The notes below the pieces were generated by a model. The model worked only from the letters and a program-made list of their open reading frames with translations, searched no databases and had not been told where the DNA came from. This document shows, one piece after another, positions 15,943 through 24,076 of a stretch of DNA of 47,769 bases; within the stretch, counting starts at the first letter, position 1; each line of letters begins with the position of its first letter. Location of the stretch: the IMG/VR virus record IMGVR_UViG_3300025806_000043, positions 1 to 47,769 of that record; one strand, 5' to 3'. Source of the DNA: a virus. The position numbers and the translations under genes are program-made.

Positions 15943-17010
15943 ATGCCACTACCTTTTTCTGGCTGGGGCCGTGGCGGTTGGAGTTCTGGCTCTTGGAATA
16001 GCTTACAAGTAGGAGTATCTGTTACAGGCGTAGCGGGTACAGGGGCTGTTGGTAGCGTAAGCACTACCAGCGGTGTTACTCAACCTGTCACGGGTGTAGC
16101 GGGTACAGGGTCAGTAGGCTCTGTAACGGTTATTGGCGCTGCCAACATAGCAGCTACAGGTCTGGCAGGCACTGGGTCAGTAGGTTCTGTAACGGTTATT
16201 GGCGTTGCTAACATAGAAGCTACAGGGGTTAGCGGCACATCTGCACTTAATACTGTTGTAACTGAGTCTGATGGCAATCTTACGGTGCTTGGCCTTAACT
16301 CTATTGGGTCAGTAGGCGCAACCACTATAATATCAAACTCCGTAATCCCTGTTACTGGTCTTTCCTCTACAGGTTCTGTGGGTGCAGCCGCAACTAGAAT
16401 AGGTATCAACGCTAACATCACAAGTGGTGTGGCAGGAACTGGATCAGTAGGCTCTGTGACTGTAACGGGCCTAGCAAATCAAGCTGTTACAGGAGTTTCT
16501 GGAACTGGATCAATAGGCTCTGTAAGCGTAAACCAAGAGTTTTCTGTAACAGGGGTAGCGGGTACGGGCGCATCAGGAACCGTTAGCGTAAACCAAGGAT
16601 TTGGTGTAACGGGCTTATCGGCTACTGGGGCAATAGGCACTGTTAGCGTAAACCAAGCGTTTTCTGTAACAGGGGTAGCTGGAACAGGGGCGGTAGGCGC
16701 TACAACTATTAATTTCTCCTACTCAGCTACAGGTGTGTCTGGCACTAGCGGTGTTGGCGCTGTTACCATTGAAGGTAAAGCTAACCATACTGTTACTGGG
16801 GTAGCGGGAACAGGGTCTTCGGGTGCTTCGACTATTGATTTTGGGTACTATGTCACAGGAGTAGCAGGCACAGGCGCTGTAGGTACTGTCAGTGTAAATC
16901 AAGCCTTTGCCGTTACGGGTGTATCTGCTACAGGGGCAATAGGTGATACGTTTGTGTGGGAGAAGATTAGCCCCACAAATAACGCAAATTGGATACCCGT
17001 AGTCGCGTAA
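15943..17010 (+). CDS. Repeat-built fibrous protein (VTGVAGTG repeats)
   Basis: 355 residues. After a short aromatic/Gly head (PFSGWGRGGWSSGSWNS), nearly the whole protein is about 15 tandem units of about 19-23 residues. Each starts with a VTGVAGTGxxGxVxV block followed by a variable 5-10 residue segment (for example IGAANIA, VNQEFS). This is a regular beta-strand/turn solenoid pattern suited to a trimeric fibre or surface decoration. The last about 15 residues (WEKISPTNNANWIPVVA) break the repeat and may be a cap. Two units of the same repeat lie in the cupredoxin-bearing protein (12623-13411). The GWGRGGWSSG-type start resembles a repeat seen in other phage tail proteins. Confidence 0.75.
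   Translation: MPLPFSGWGRGGWSSGSWNSLQVGVSVTGVAGTGAVGSVSTTSGVTQPVTGVAGTGSVGSVTVIGAANIAATGLAGTGSVGSVTVIGVANIEATGVSGTSALNTVVTESDGNLTVLGLNSIGSVGATTIISNSVIPVTGLSSTGSVGAAATRIGINANITSGVAGTGSVGSVTVTGLANQAVTGVSGTGSIGSVSVNQEFSVTGVAGTGASGTVSVNQGFGVTGLSATGAIGTVSVNQAFSVTGVAGTGAVGATTINFSYSATGVSGTSGVGAVTIEGKANHTVTGVAGTGSSGASTIDFGYYVTGVAGTGAVGTVSVNQAFAVTGVSATGAIGDTFVWEKISPTNNANWIPVVA
16018..16950 (+). repeat. Tandem degenerate repeats encoding VTGVAGTGxxGxVxV units
   Basis: About 15 in-frame repeat units of about 57-66 bases (one longer, divergent unit at 16204-16360). The DNA is degenerate at third positions, so selection is on protein. Units near 16540-16690 are closest to each other at DNA level (GTTAGCGTAAACCAAG occurs repeatedly), consistent with recent unit duplication. 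Confidence 0.8.
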
Positions 17011-17021
17011 TCTGAAAAACA

Positions 17022-17050
17022 TTGCGTCTTAACGATAGGCGCGGTATAAA
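17022..17050 (+). promoter_or_regulatory. Putative sigma70-type promoter before the tail fibre gene
   Basis: TTGCGT (17022-17027), a 17-base spacer and TATAAA (17045-17050) lie 31 bases before the tail fibre ATG. The -10 matches five of six, the -35 only the TTG core. It occupies a 70-base gap, unusual in this compact genome, which supports a regulatory role. Confidence 0.4.
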
Positions 17051-17080
17051 CTAAACAACTTATCTGCTTAGGGAACTCAC

Positions 17081-19495
17081 ATGGCTAGTACATATGAAAA
17101 TGATCTTCGGCTAGAAGAGATTGGCGATGGCGAACAATCTGGCTCTTGGGGCGCTACAACCAACACAAACCTAGAATTAATTGCAGAGGCTCTTAGTTTT
17201 GGCACTGAAGCCATTACCACCAACGCTGATTCACATACTACGGCGATTGCAGATGGAGCTACTGATCCGGGGCGCTCTCTGTACTTAAAGTATACAGGAA
17301 CGCTAGACAGTACCTGCACTATTACCATTACTCCCGAAGCCGTAAGCAAAGTGTGGTACATTGAAAATGGAACAAGCGGCTCTCAGAGTATTATTATTTC
17401 TTGCGGTTCTGGGGCCAACGTAACAATTCCAACGGGTCAAACCAAGGTTGTGTATTCAGATGGCTCTGGCGCTATGGGTGAGATTGGTACTTTAGGCGTC
17501 ACTAATCTGAATGTGTCTGGTGATATTACTGTAGGGGATGACCTTACTGTGACAGACGATATGACCGTTGGTGGAACTCTTGGCGTTACTGGGGTTCTAA
17601 CAGGTACGTCATTAGATATTAGCGGCGATGTAGACATTGATGGCACAACAAACCTTGATGCCGTGGATATTGATGGCGCTGTTCAAATTGATGCAACAGT
17701 AAATGTTGGAGTTGATGACACTGGTTATGACGTTAAGTTCTTTGGAGATACTGCCAGTGCATACATGCAGTGGGATGCAAGTGCCGATGATTTAATTCTT
17801 GGTGGCGCTGCGGGTATTGTTGTTCCAGACGGAAAGCTGACGTTAGGCTCAACTGCTGTTACATCTACGGGGGCGGAACTCAACATTCTTGATGGCGTTA
17901 CATCTACCGCTACTGAATTAAACCAACTGGATGCCATTACTCGCGGCAGCATCCTGTACGGCAATGCTTCTGGAGCAACGGCTAGATTAGCCAAAGGTGG
18001 CGCGAATACAGTTCTGACTTCGGATGGCACAGATATTAGCTGGGCTGAAGCTGGCGGTGGTGGCGGTGAGCAAACATTTACTGCTACAGGCGCAATAGCC
18101 AACGGAGACATAGTTGGACTCAATGGTGATGGAACTATTAGTATAATGACAACACTAGCAGGATCATTTGCCAATATTAGTGATGACGCTTTTATGTATT
18201 CAGCGTCAGTTGCATATGACTCTACAAACAATAAAATTGTTTTGTTATATCTAGATGATGGTAATAATGACTATCCTATGGTAGCCATCGGCACTGTATC
18301 TGGTACGTCAATCAGCTTTGGAACTCCAGTGCAAGTAGCAAGCACAGATGGCGATCGCGGCAAAACTTTATGTATTTTTGATTCTAACGCAGGAAAATTT
18401 GTTGCCATTTACACTACCTCTGGCAGCGTGAAATGCAAAGTGGGTACTGTCTCAGGAACGTCTTGCTCTTTTGGCTCTGAGGCCACGGTTCAAAGTGGAA
18501 ATGCAAGTGGTGAACCTGACAATTATGACGCTTGTTATGATTCTGGTTCAGATAAAATTATTTTCTTCGGCGTAGTCGATGGAACTAGCGGATACATAAA
18601 TGTTGGCAATATTTCTGGTACAAGCATTACTTGGGGATCAAGAGTTAACGTTGGCCCCAACCTAGTTAGAGCAGTGAGAGTTACTTACGACAGTTCTGCA
18701 AATAAAGTTATTTGTACATATGTGGACGGTGCTACTTCTAATTACTACTGTTATTATAGAGTCTGCACTGTGTCAGGAACTTCCATAAGCCTTGGAACTC
18801 AAGGAACAGTTGCTAAAGCATCCTCTAGTATATACAATTACAGCTACATGGATATTGAGTATTGTTCAGCTAGAAATAGACTATTTGTTGCAGGTGAATT
18901 TCAAGACAGCGGCAATCAAGATTACATATATGTTGGAAGTTTATCTGGAACAACGCTTACGTTTGGCACTCCAATTGAAAGCCCTATATCCTTTAGTGGT
19001 GGGGGTCGCATGACTCTGGTGGATTGTCCTGATATTAATGGGGTCGTGTTGCAGTGGAATTACTACTATAGTAATAATTTTCTTAATTTAACGTGCGCCG
19101 CTGGCACAAACAATCCTCAAGCCTTTTCTCCTAAAGAAATTACACCGGGGACTACCATTTATTATTATGGTTCAAGTTTGGCATATGACACCACTACAAA
19201 CAAAGTAATATTTGCAACCGTTAATGATACGGATAATGATAATCCAACAGCCGTTGTATATGATCCACTCGTCCCTGACAGGTGGGTCGGGCTTGCCGCT
19301 GAAGCAATATCAAACGGTGCAAGCGGAAAGGTTACAGTCATTGGGGGTATAAACACAGGGCAGTCAGGTCTAACAGCAGGAGTTGAATATAAAGTATCCA
19401 ACTCATCATCCACTTTAACCACTACATCTGGAACAGTCGTGGGAGTGGCACTTTCTTCATCCTCCGTCTATTTAACAAAGGCTGAAATATTATGA
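17081..19495 (+). CDS. Tail fibre with C-terminal seven-repeat propeller-like domain
   Basis: 804 residues. Residues 1-130 are an N-terminal phage-attachment domain (TYENDLRLEEIGDGEQSGSW). Residues 135-250 are short beta repeats (GDITVGDDLTVTDDMTVGGT). Residues about 262-290 hold GAELNILDGVTSTATELNQL, a trimeric fibre motif common in tail fibres. A Gly hinge follows (about 325). Residues about 365-730 carry seven repeats of about 50 residues, each with a YDSxxNKhhhh strand and most ending GTVSGTSISFGTP-like; this fits a seven-bladed beta-propeller and is the likely receptor-binding part. A 75-residue tail closes the protein. The propeller DNA looks more AT-rich than its flanks, a sign of module exchange. 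ATGA couples it to the chaperone gene. Confidence 0.8.
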   Translation: MASTYENDLRLEEIGDGEQSGSWGATTNTNLELIAEALSFGTEAITTNADSHTTAIADGATDPGRSLYLKYTGTLDSTCTITITPEAVSKVWYIENGTSGSQSIIISCGSGANVTIPTGQTKVVYSDGSGAMGEIGTLGVTNLNVSGDITVGDDLTVTDDMTVGGTLGVTGVLTGTSLDISGDVDIDGTTNLDAVDIDGAVQIDATVNVGVDDTGYDVKFFGDTASAYMQWDASADDLILGGAAGIVVPDGKLTLGSTAVTSTGAELNILDGVTSTATELNQLDAITRGSILYGNASGATARLAKGGANTVLTSDGTDISWAEAGGGGGEQTFTATGAIANGDIVGLNGDGTISIMTTLAGSFANISDDAFMYSASVAYDSTNNKIVLLYLDDGNNDYPMVAIGTVSGTSISFGTPVQVASTDGDRGKTLCIFDSNAGKFVAIYTTSGSVKCKVGTVSGTSCSFGSEATVQSGNASGEPDNYDACYDSGSDKIIFFGVVDGTSGYINVGNISGTSITWGSRVNVGPNLVRAVRVTYDSSANKVICTYVDGATSNYYCYYRVCTVSGTSISLGTQGTVAKASSSIYNYSYMDIEYCSARNRLFVAGEFQDSGNQDYIYVGSLSGTTLTFGTPIESPISFSGGGRMTLVDCPDINGVVLQWNYYYSNNFLNLTCAAGTNNPQAFSPKEITPGTTIYYYGSSLAYDTTTNKVIFATVNDTDNDNPTAVVYDPLVPDRWVGLAAEAISNGASGKVTVIGGINTGQSGLTAGVEYKVSNSSSTLTTTSGTVVGVALSSSSVYLTKAEIL

Positions 19496-19668
19496 GTACA
19501 GCAGCAGAAGTTCGGGCAGAACGTGATAAACTATTGCAGGAATCAGATAATATGGCTCTTGCAGATCGTATAACCGAGGAATGGAGAATGTATCGGCATT
19601 TGCTAAGGATTGTCCCAGAGCAATCAGGCTTTCCAAGTGAGGTTCGTTGGCCTCGTAAGCCTATTTAG
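19492..19668 (+). CDS. Tail fibre assembly chaperone (APC-type), minimal form
   Basis: 58 residues, coupled to the fibre gene by ATGA. The sequence VRAERDKLLQESDNMALADR, then EEWRMYRHLLRIVPEQSGFP and VRWPRKP, fits the phage tail assembly chaperone family (RxxRdxLLxesD...W..YRqaLRdip.Q.gFP..v.WP.kP). The family domain is usually the C-terminal part of longer fibre-assembly proteins; here it stands alone. It would help fold or attach the fibre encoded just upstream. Confidence 0.85.
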   Translation: MSTAAEVRAERDKLLQESDNMALADRITEEWRMYRHLLRIVPEQSGFPSEVRWPRKPI

Positions 19669-19681
19669 GAGTAACAAGTGT

Positions 19682-19876
19682 ATGGATAAGCGTACAGTGG
19701 CCTCTGCACACAGCAGAATTGATGACTTAAATATTACCTTTGCATCTCTCCGCACAGAGGTGACTATACAACACAAAGAGTTGTTTACGAGGGTGAAGCG
19801 TCTGGAAGCGATTATGATCGGTGCCAGTGCGGCAATCATCTTAATGCTTATAACTGTGCTAACAAAAATGGGGTAG
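19682..19876 (+). CDS. Small single-membrane-segment protein (lysis region)
   Basis: 64 residues from ATG 19682 with AGGAG about ten bases upstream. The first 40 residues are a polar coiled-coil-like helix (RIDDLNITFASLRTEVTIQH); the end is one hydrophobic segment (IMIGASAAIILMLITVLTKM). N-in/C-out topology is plausible. It begins the lysis region before other small membrane or exported proteins. A holin partner or antiholin is possible. Confidence 0.6.
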   Translation: MDKRTVASAHSRIDDLNITFASLRTEVTIQHKELFTRVKRLEAIMIGASAAIILMLITVLTKMG

Positions 19877-19880
19877 GTAT

Positions 19881-20093
19881 GTGGTACACGTTTTTGTTCT
19901 TATACTATATATAGGCATAGGATCAGAACGTGCGGCAATAAGTACTGATTTATATTTTAAAAGATTAGATATATGTAATTGGTACGCTGAACACTTAGTT
20001 AGGCGCTTCGGGTATCCCGAAACAAGAGATTATGGTACAGCTTATTGTGTACCTAAATCAGTCAACCCTAACGAGGTAACAGTATATGATTGA
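19881..20093 (+). CDS. Small exported or membrane-anchored protein with two Cys
   Basis: 70 residues from GTG 19881, overlapping an ATG in another frame that leads to a quick stop. The start VVHVFVLILYIGIGSERA reads as a signal peptide or anchor. The rest (YFKRLDICNWYAEHLVRRFG, then YGTAYCVPK) has two Cys that could form a disulphide in the periplasm. It overlaps the next gene by eight bases. Position within the lysis region suggests an envelope role; it is not recognised as a spanin. Confidence 0.5.
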   Translation: MVHVFVLILYIGIGSERAAISTDLYFKRLDICNWYAEHLVRRFGYPETRDYGTAYCVPKSVNPNEVTVYD

Positions 20094-20565
20094 CCCTGTT
20101 ACAGCTTTTGCAGCAGCTAACGCAGCGTTTAAAGGCGTGAAGATGTTAGTCGGTGCTGGTCGTGAGATGCAGGATGTTAGCAAGCAGCTTGGGCAGTGGT
20201 ACTGCGCTGTTGCAGATATTTCCAAAGCAGAAACACAGCGTAAGAACCCAACATGGTTGGATAAGAAGACGCACGGAACCGATAACATAGAACAAGAAGC
20301 TATGGATATTGTTATCCGTAAGAAGACCTTACTTGAAAAAGAGAAAGAGATTAAGTTCATGCTGGACTACAGGTTTGGCTTGGGGACTTATGATGAGATG
20401 CTGGGTATGCGCCGTAAGATACGTGCTGAACGGGAAGAGACCGTGTATCGTGCTATGGAAGCCAAGCGTCAAATACAGAATAACATGGCTATAGGTGGGT
20501 TAAGTTTGGGTATATTGTGTATGTTAGGTGGTGGTATGTATTTAATAATGTTGGCTACCCAGTGA
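20086..20565 (+). CDS. Helical protein with C-terminal membrane segment (lysis region)
   Basis: 159 residues. N-terminal MIDPVTAFAAANAAFKGVKM is amphipathic, then a long charged helix (KKTLLEKEKEIKFMLDYRFG, then RKIRAEREETVYRAMEAKRQ). The end is a hydrophobic segment (GGLSLGILCMLGGGMYLIML). This pattern with PxTAxxxAxxA at the start is frequent in marine phages near lysis genes, role unknown. It overlaps the next gene by GTGA. Confidence 0.6.
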   Translation: MIDPVTAFAAANAAFKGVKMLVGAGREMQDVSKQLGQWYCAVADISKAETQRKNPTWLDKKTHGTDNIEQEAMDIVIRKKTLLEKEKEIKFMLDYRFGLGTYDEMLGMRRKIRAEREETVYRAMEAKRQIQNNMAIGGLSLGILCMLGGGMYLIMLATQ

Positions 20566-20828
20566 TAAATGCGTTAATACTATCAGTAACGCTTGCGGGG
20601 GTCGCTAACCCGACTCATGTGCAATGCCACTTATGGAAACGGCTTACAGCCGAAAACGGTCAAAAGGTGTGTGTATACAGATTTACTGCAGGGTATGGTG
20701 GCTTGGGGTATCACTATCCTACAAAGAGTTTTTCTGAGTGTCCCAAGGTGTTTAGTTGCCTTTATGAGAAGAAGGACAAACGCCCTAGTTTGTCAGAAAT
20801 ATTAGATGGCCTGAAAGGAGGTTTCTAA
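20562..20828 (+). CDS. Small secreted Cys-rich protein
   Basis: 88 residues from GTG 20562, chosen because it overlaps the preceding TGA (GTGA); the longer reading frame from 20517 lacks a ribosome-binding site and destroys the signal peptide. The start MINALILSVTLAGVANPTHV is a clear signal peptide with a possible cut after GVA. The mature part has four Cys (22, 37, 60, 66), enough for two disulphides, and a polar end (KRPSLSEILDGLKGGF). It is probably periplasmic. An outer-membrane spanin-like role is possible, but there is no convincing lipobox. Confidence 0.55.
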   Translation: MINALILSVTLAGVANPTHVQCHLWKRLTAENGQKVCVYRFTAGYGGLGYHYPTKSFSECPKVFSCLYEKKDKRPSLSEILDGLKGGF

Positions 20829-21028
20829 TGTCCATAACTTTTAAGACTATACTAGAATATCGTCTTATGCCGAGACTTATGATGTTTGTAATGACGGTGA
20901 TGTATATACGGGTTCTGGAGTGGGGAATGACTTTAGAAGATTTGTCTACACAGCAGTCCGCGATGATATCAATCTGTTCTGGGTCTATGACAGGCGCATT
21001 TGCCGTATGGTTAGGATCAGAGAAATGA
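20828..21028 (+). CDS. Small holin-like membrane protein
   Basis: 66 residues, coupled to the preceding gene by TAATG and to the next by ATGA. It has two hydrophobic segments (MPRLMMFVMTVMYIRVLEWG and MISICSGSMTGAFAVWLGSE). Its length and two-segment topology fit a holin or antiholin. It sits immediately before the 3TM-holin relative and the endolysin. Confidence 0.6.
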   Translation: MSITFKTILEYRLMPRLMMFVMTVMYIRVLEWGMTLEDLSTQQSAMISICSGSMTGAFAVWLGSEK

Positions 21029-21480
21029 TGGCATTATTGGGAAGTTTACTTGGCTTCGGTAGTTCGTTTTTGCCGTCTGTTCTTGATTACTTCAAGGCAA
21101 ACCAAGCGCAGAAGCATCGTATGGAAATGATGCAGCTAGAGACAGAGCTTGCTCAGAAACGTTCTGAGATGAAGCTGGTCGAGCTAGATAAAAAAGCTGA
21201 CATTGAAGAAACAAGAGGGTTGTATGAGCATGACCGATCTATTGACGCTGGAGGATTTATCAACGCTCTCAGGGGTAGTGTTCGTCCTATTGTTACTTAT
21301 GCCTTTTTCGGATTGTTCGTAGCCACGAAGGTTGTGATTATGGTTAAGGTTACGCAGGCTGGTGGTGATTGGATGCAAGCTGTTGACTTGATGTGGGATG
21401 GTGAAACGTCAGGTTTATTTAGTGCAGTGTTAGCGTTTTGGTTTGGAAATAGAGCAATCTCTAAATATGCGGGGAAGTAG
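21025..21480 (+). CDS. 3TM holin-family protein (GTA_holin_3TM-like)
   Basis: 151 residues from ATG 21025 (overlapping the previous stop as ATGA); a longer in-frame start at 20920 is less likely. It starts MMALLGSLLGFGSSFLPSVL (hydrophobic), then a charged coiled coil (RMEMMQLETELAQKRSEMKL). RGSVRPIVTYAFFGLFVATK and a third hydrophobic stretch ending SAVLAFWFGNRAISKY follow. This order fits the 3TM holin family described for gene transfer agents and marine phages. It would time lysis by making membrane holes for the endolysin encoded two bases downstream. Confidence 0.75.
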   Translation: MMALLGSLLGFGSSFLPSVLDYFKANQAQKHRMEMMQLETELAQKRSEMKLVELDKKADIEETRGLYEHDRSIDAGGFINALRGSVRPIVTYAFFGLFVATKVVIMVKVTQAGGDWMQAVDLMWDGETSGLFSAVLAFWFGNRAISKYAGK

Positions 21481-21482
21481 TT

Positions 21483-21938
21483 ATGGGCTACAAGTTAGGA
21501 AAACGAAGTCTGTCAAGGCTAGAAGGCGTAGACGAAAGTCTGGTAACTGTTGTGAAGTACGCCATAGGTGTTACTAAACAAGACTTTTCGGTAATCTGTG
21601 GACTGCGAACAATAGACGAGCAACGTGCCTTAGTAGCAAAGGGCGCATCGCAAACCATGAAGTCAAAACACATTGATGGTAACGCTGTGGACCTAATGGC
21701 CTACTGTAACGGTGGGGGTCGGTGGGAGCTTAACCTGTACGATGAGATTGCCGACGCCATGAAAGAAGGTGCAGAGGCTGCGGGTGTTAAGTTACGGTGG
21801 GGCGCTGCATGGACCATTGACGATCTAGGCGCTTACGATGGCACAGCAGAACATGCTATGTGTTCGTACATAGATACACGTAGATCACAGGCGCGTAGGC
21901 CGTTTATTGATGCACCGCACTTTGAGCTAATGCTTTAG
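21483..21938 (+). CDS. Endolysin, M15-type peptidase
   Basis: 151 residues. It fits the M15C L-alanyl-D-glutamate peptidase family: SVICGLRTIDEQRALVAKGA, then the zinc motif SKHIDGNAVDL (His63, Asp70) and the third ligand His146 in DAPHFEL. It would cut the cross-linking peptide of Gram-negative peptidoglycan. No signal peptide, so it depends on a holin. It follows the 3TM holin with a two-base gap. The residue order matches small phage endolysins of the Ply500/VanY-like type. Confidence 0.9.
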   Translation: MGYKLGKRSLSRLEGVDESLVTVVKYAIGVTKQDFSVICGLRTIDEQRALVAKGASQTMKSKHIDGNAVDLMAYCNGGGRWELNLYDEIADAMKEGAEAAGVKLRWGAAWTIDDLGAYDGTAEHAMCSYIDTRRSQARRPFIDAPHFELML

Positions 21939-21949
21939 GAGAGTTATTT

Positions 21950-23812
21950 ATGGCCTATACAAAACTGCAGTTCAAACCGGGAATTGTCCGCGATGTTACA
22001 CGATATAGTAATAATGGTGGTTGGTTTGATAGTAATCGCATTAGGTTTCGTATGGGTTTTCCTGAAACTATTGGGGGTTGGACAAAATTTAATCCTGTAG
22101 CCTTCTTGGGTTCATGTAGGTCATTATTTAACTGGACTAATCTATCAGGAGAAGACTTTATAGGCGCGGGTACTAGCTTAAAATTTTATATATTTAAGGG
22201 TAATCAGGCTTACGATATAACTCCTATTCGATCATCTAACAATGCGGTTACGTTTGCGGCTACTAATGGGTCAAGCACTATAACTGCTACGGATGCGTCA
22301 CATGGAGCAGTATTAAACGACTTTGTTACGTTTTCGGGCGCAGCATCGTTAGGAGGTCAAATAACGGCTGCAGTGCTAAACAAGGAATACCAAATAACTG
22401 AAATAGTAAGTGCCGATGTTTATAAATTTGTAGCCACAGCTACAGCTAATGGTTCTGATAGTGGTAATGGTGGTGCTAGTGCTAAGGCTGCGTATCAAAT
22501 AAACACAGGACAAGCTAACGCTACTTTTGGCGCAGGTTGGGGCGCAGGTATATGGGGGCGAGGTACGTGGAGTTCTGCAGCTAATGTAACCGTCCCTGTT
22601 GCATCGTTACGCTTGTGGTCTCAAGATAACTTTGGTGAAGACCTTATTATAAACGTGCGTAATGGAGGTATATTTTATTGGGACACTTCAGGTGGAGTAT
22701 CTAGTCGGGCAGTCGCGCTATCTACTTTGGGTGGCGCACAGGCCGCACCTACTGTGGCTGCTATTGTTTTAGTGTCTGAAAAAGACCGACACGTAATCGC
22801 ATTTGGGTGTGATCCTGAAAGTGCTTCTGGTACGCAAGACCCTTTAACAATTAGGTTTTCTAGCCAAGAATCAGCTACAGAATGGCGAACCTTAGATACT
22901 AATACTGCAGGAGAACTGCAACTAAGTTCTGGTAGCGCAATTATTGCGGCGGTGCAGACTAAACAACAAATCCTTATTTTAACAGATATATCTGCACATG
23001 CGATGCAGTATGTAGGTGATCCATTTATTTACGGTATTTCAGAAGTATCTAGAAACATATCTATAGTAGGGCAGAACGCTGCTGTGGCTATCGGAGATGC
23101 CGTATACTGGATGGGTAGAGGGCAATTTTATTTATATAATGGTAATGTTAAAGAAATACCCTGCTCAGTAAAAGAATACGTATTTACAGATTTAAACTTA
23201 CCACAACAATCTAAAGTTATGGCAGGTAGCAATACAGCTTTTTCTGAGGTGTGGTGGTTCTACCCTTCTTTAAATTCAGAAAACAATGATAAGTATGTAG
23301 TGTTTAATTACGCTGAAAATATCTGGTATTATGGCACCCTTAGCCGCACTGCATGGATAGACAATACTCACGCGGGAAATCCTATAGCTGCAGCTACAGA
23401 TGGGTATTTATACACACATGAGATTGGCACTGATGACGGCAGTACAAGCCCTGTATCTAGTATAGGGGCATTTATAGAATCTAGTCCTATAGAGTTAAGC
23501 GACGGTAATCAGTTTATGTTCGGGCGTAGATTACTACCCGACATATCATTTAGAAACTCTACAAGTGTAGGAACTGCGTCCGCAGAGATTAGCCTGTCTG
23601 CTAGAAATAGTCCGGGTGGCAGTGCTTTTGGTACTGAAGATAACACGATAGCAGGACAACCAATACCTGTAGGTACATTTACTGAAGAAGTAGACATACG
23701 CATTAGAGGCCGATCAGTAGCCTTAAAGTTAGCTTCTATAGCTAGTGTTCCCGGTGTTTCATGGCGGCTAGGTACTCCTAGAATAGATGTACGCCCGGAT
23801 GGGAGACGATAA
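21950..23812 (+). CDS. Tail nozzle / P22 gp10-like stabilisation protein
   Basis: 620 residues with a GGAGAG ribosome-binding site. The start KLQFKPGIVRDVTRYSNNGG, then WFDSNRIRFRMGFPETIGGW, is the hallmark of podoviral gp10-like tail proteins that cap the neck. The centre is beta-propeller-like (RDRxxVAxGCxP-type strand in KDRHVIAFGCDPE; later VWWFYPSLNSENNDKYVVFN). The end is a beta domain. It would form the nozzle between adaptor ring and needle or cell surface. Coupled to the next gene with a one-base overlap. Confidence 0.8.
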   Translation: MAYTKLQFKPGIVRDVTRYSNNGGWFDSNRIRFRMGFPETIGGWTKFNPVAFLGSCRSLFNWTNLSGEDFIGAGTSLKFYIFKGNQAYDITPIRSSNNAVTFAATNGSSTITATDASHGAVLNDFVTFSGAASLGGQITAAVLNKEYQITEIVSADVYKFVATATANGSDSGNGGASAKAAYQINTGQANATFGAGWGAGIWGRGTWSSAANVTVPVASLRLWSQDNFGEDLIINVRNGGIFYWDTSGGVSSRAVALSTLGGAQAAPTVAAIVLVSEKDRHVIAFGCDPESASGTQDPLTIRFSSQESATEWRTLDTNTAGELQLSSGSAIIAAVQTKQQILILTDISAHAMQYVGDPFIYGISEVSRNISIVGQNAAVAIGDAVYWMGRGQFYLYNGNVKEIPCSVKEYVFTDLNLPQQSKVMAGSNTAFSEVWWFYPSLNSENNDKYVVFNYAENIWYYGTLSRTAWIDNTHAGNPIAAATDGYLYTHEIGTDDGSTSPVSSIGAFIESSPIELSDGNQFMFGRRLLPDISFRNSTSVGTASAEISLSARNSPGGSAFGTEDNTIAGQPIPVGTFTEEVDIRIRGRSVALKLASIASVPGVSWRLGTPRIDVRPDGRR

Positions 23813-24063
23813 TGACTACTGATGTACCCATTCCATTCTTTGCCGATGCGCCTGTAGAATATGATGCAGGATACTTTGCACAGATGACGCGTAGCTTTGC
23901 GTTGTATGCACAACAGGTGAGTAATCCCGGCCCTGTGCGGGGTACAACTCTAGTGATGACTAATCTCCCTGTGTTTGCTAATAACACAGCAGCGGTATCT
24001 GGCGGACTAGCCGTTAACAGTGTCTACAAGACTTCTGGCGGTGAACTGAGGATAGTAGTATGA
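23812..24063 (+). CDS. Small conserved-type tail protein
   Basis: 83 residues, coupled to the nozzle gene (TAATG). Pattern PxFxxAPVEYDAGYFAQMTRSF, then NPGPVRGTTLVMTNLP and a closing VNSVYKTSGGELRIVV, is a well-known small marine-phage protein next to nozzle genes. Function unknown; it may form part of the tail tip. Confidence 0.7.
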   Translation: MTTDVPIPFFADAPVEYDAGYFAQMTRSFALYAQQVSNPGPVRGTTLVMTNLPVFANNTAAVSGGLAVNSVYKTSGGELRIVV

Positions 24064-24076
24064 AGGATATTTTCTA

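Noticed and set aside
16018-16950. CRISPR-like or non-coding repeat array
   Set aside because: The repeats are in frame, degenerate at third codon positions, vary in length, have no constant repeat/unique spacer structure, and encode a regular protein repeat.
20517-20561. Longer 103-residue start for the Cys-rich exported protein
   Set aside because: It would place a tryptophan-rich tail before the signal peptide; GTG 20562 fits translational coupling and restores a clean signal peptide.
20920-21024. Longer 186-residue start for the 3TM holin-like gene
   Set aside because: The extra 35 residues overlap the preceding gene, are charged and unlike the family start; ATG 21025 overlaps the previous stop codon as ATGA and gives a hydrophobic start typical for the family.
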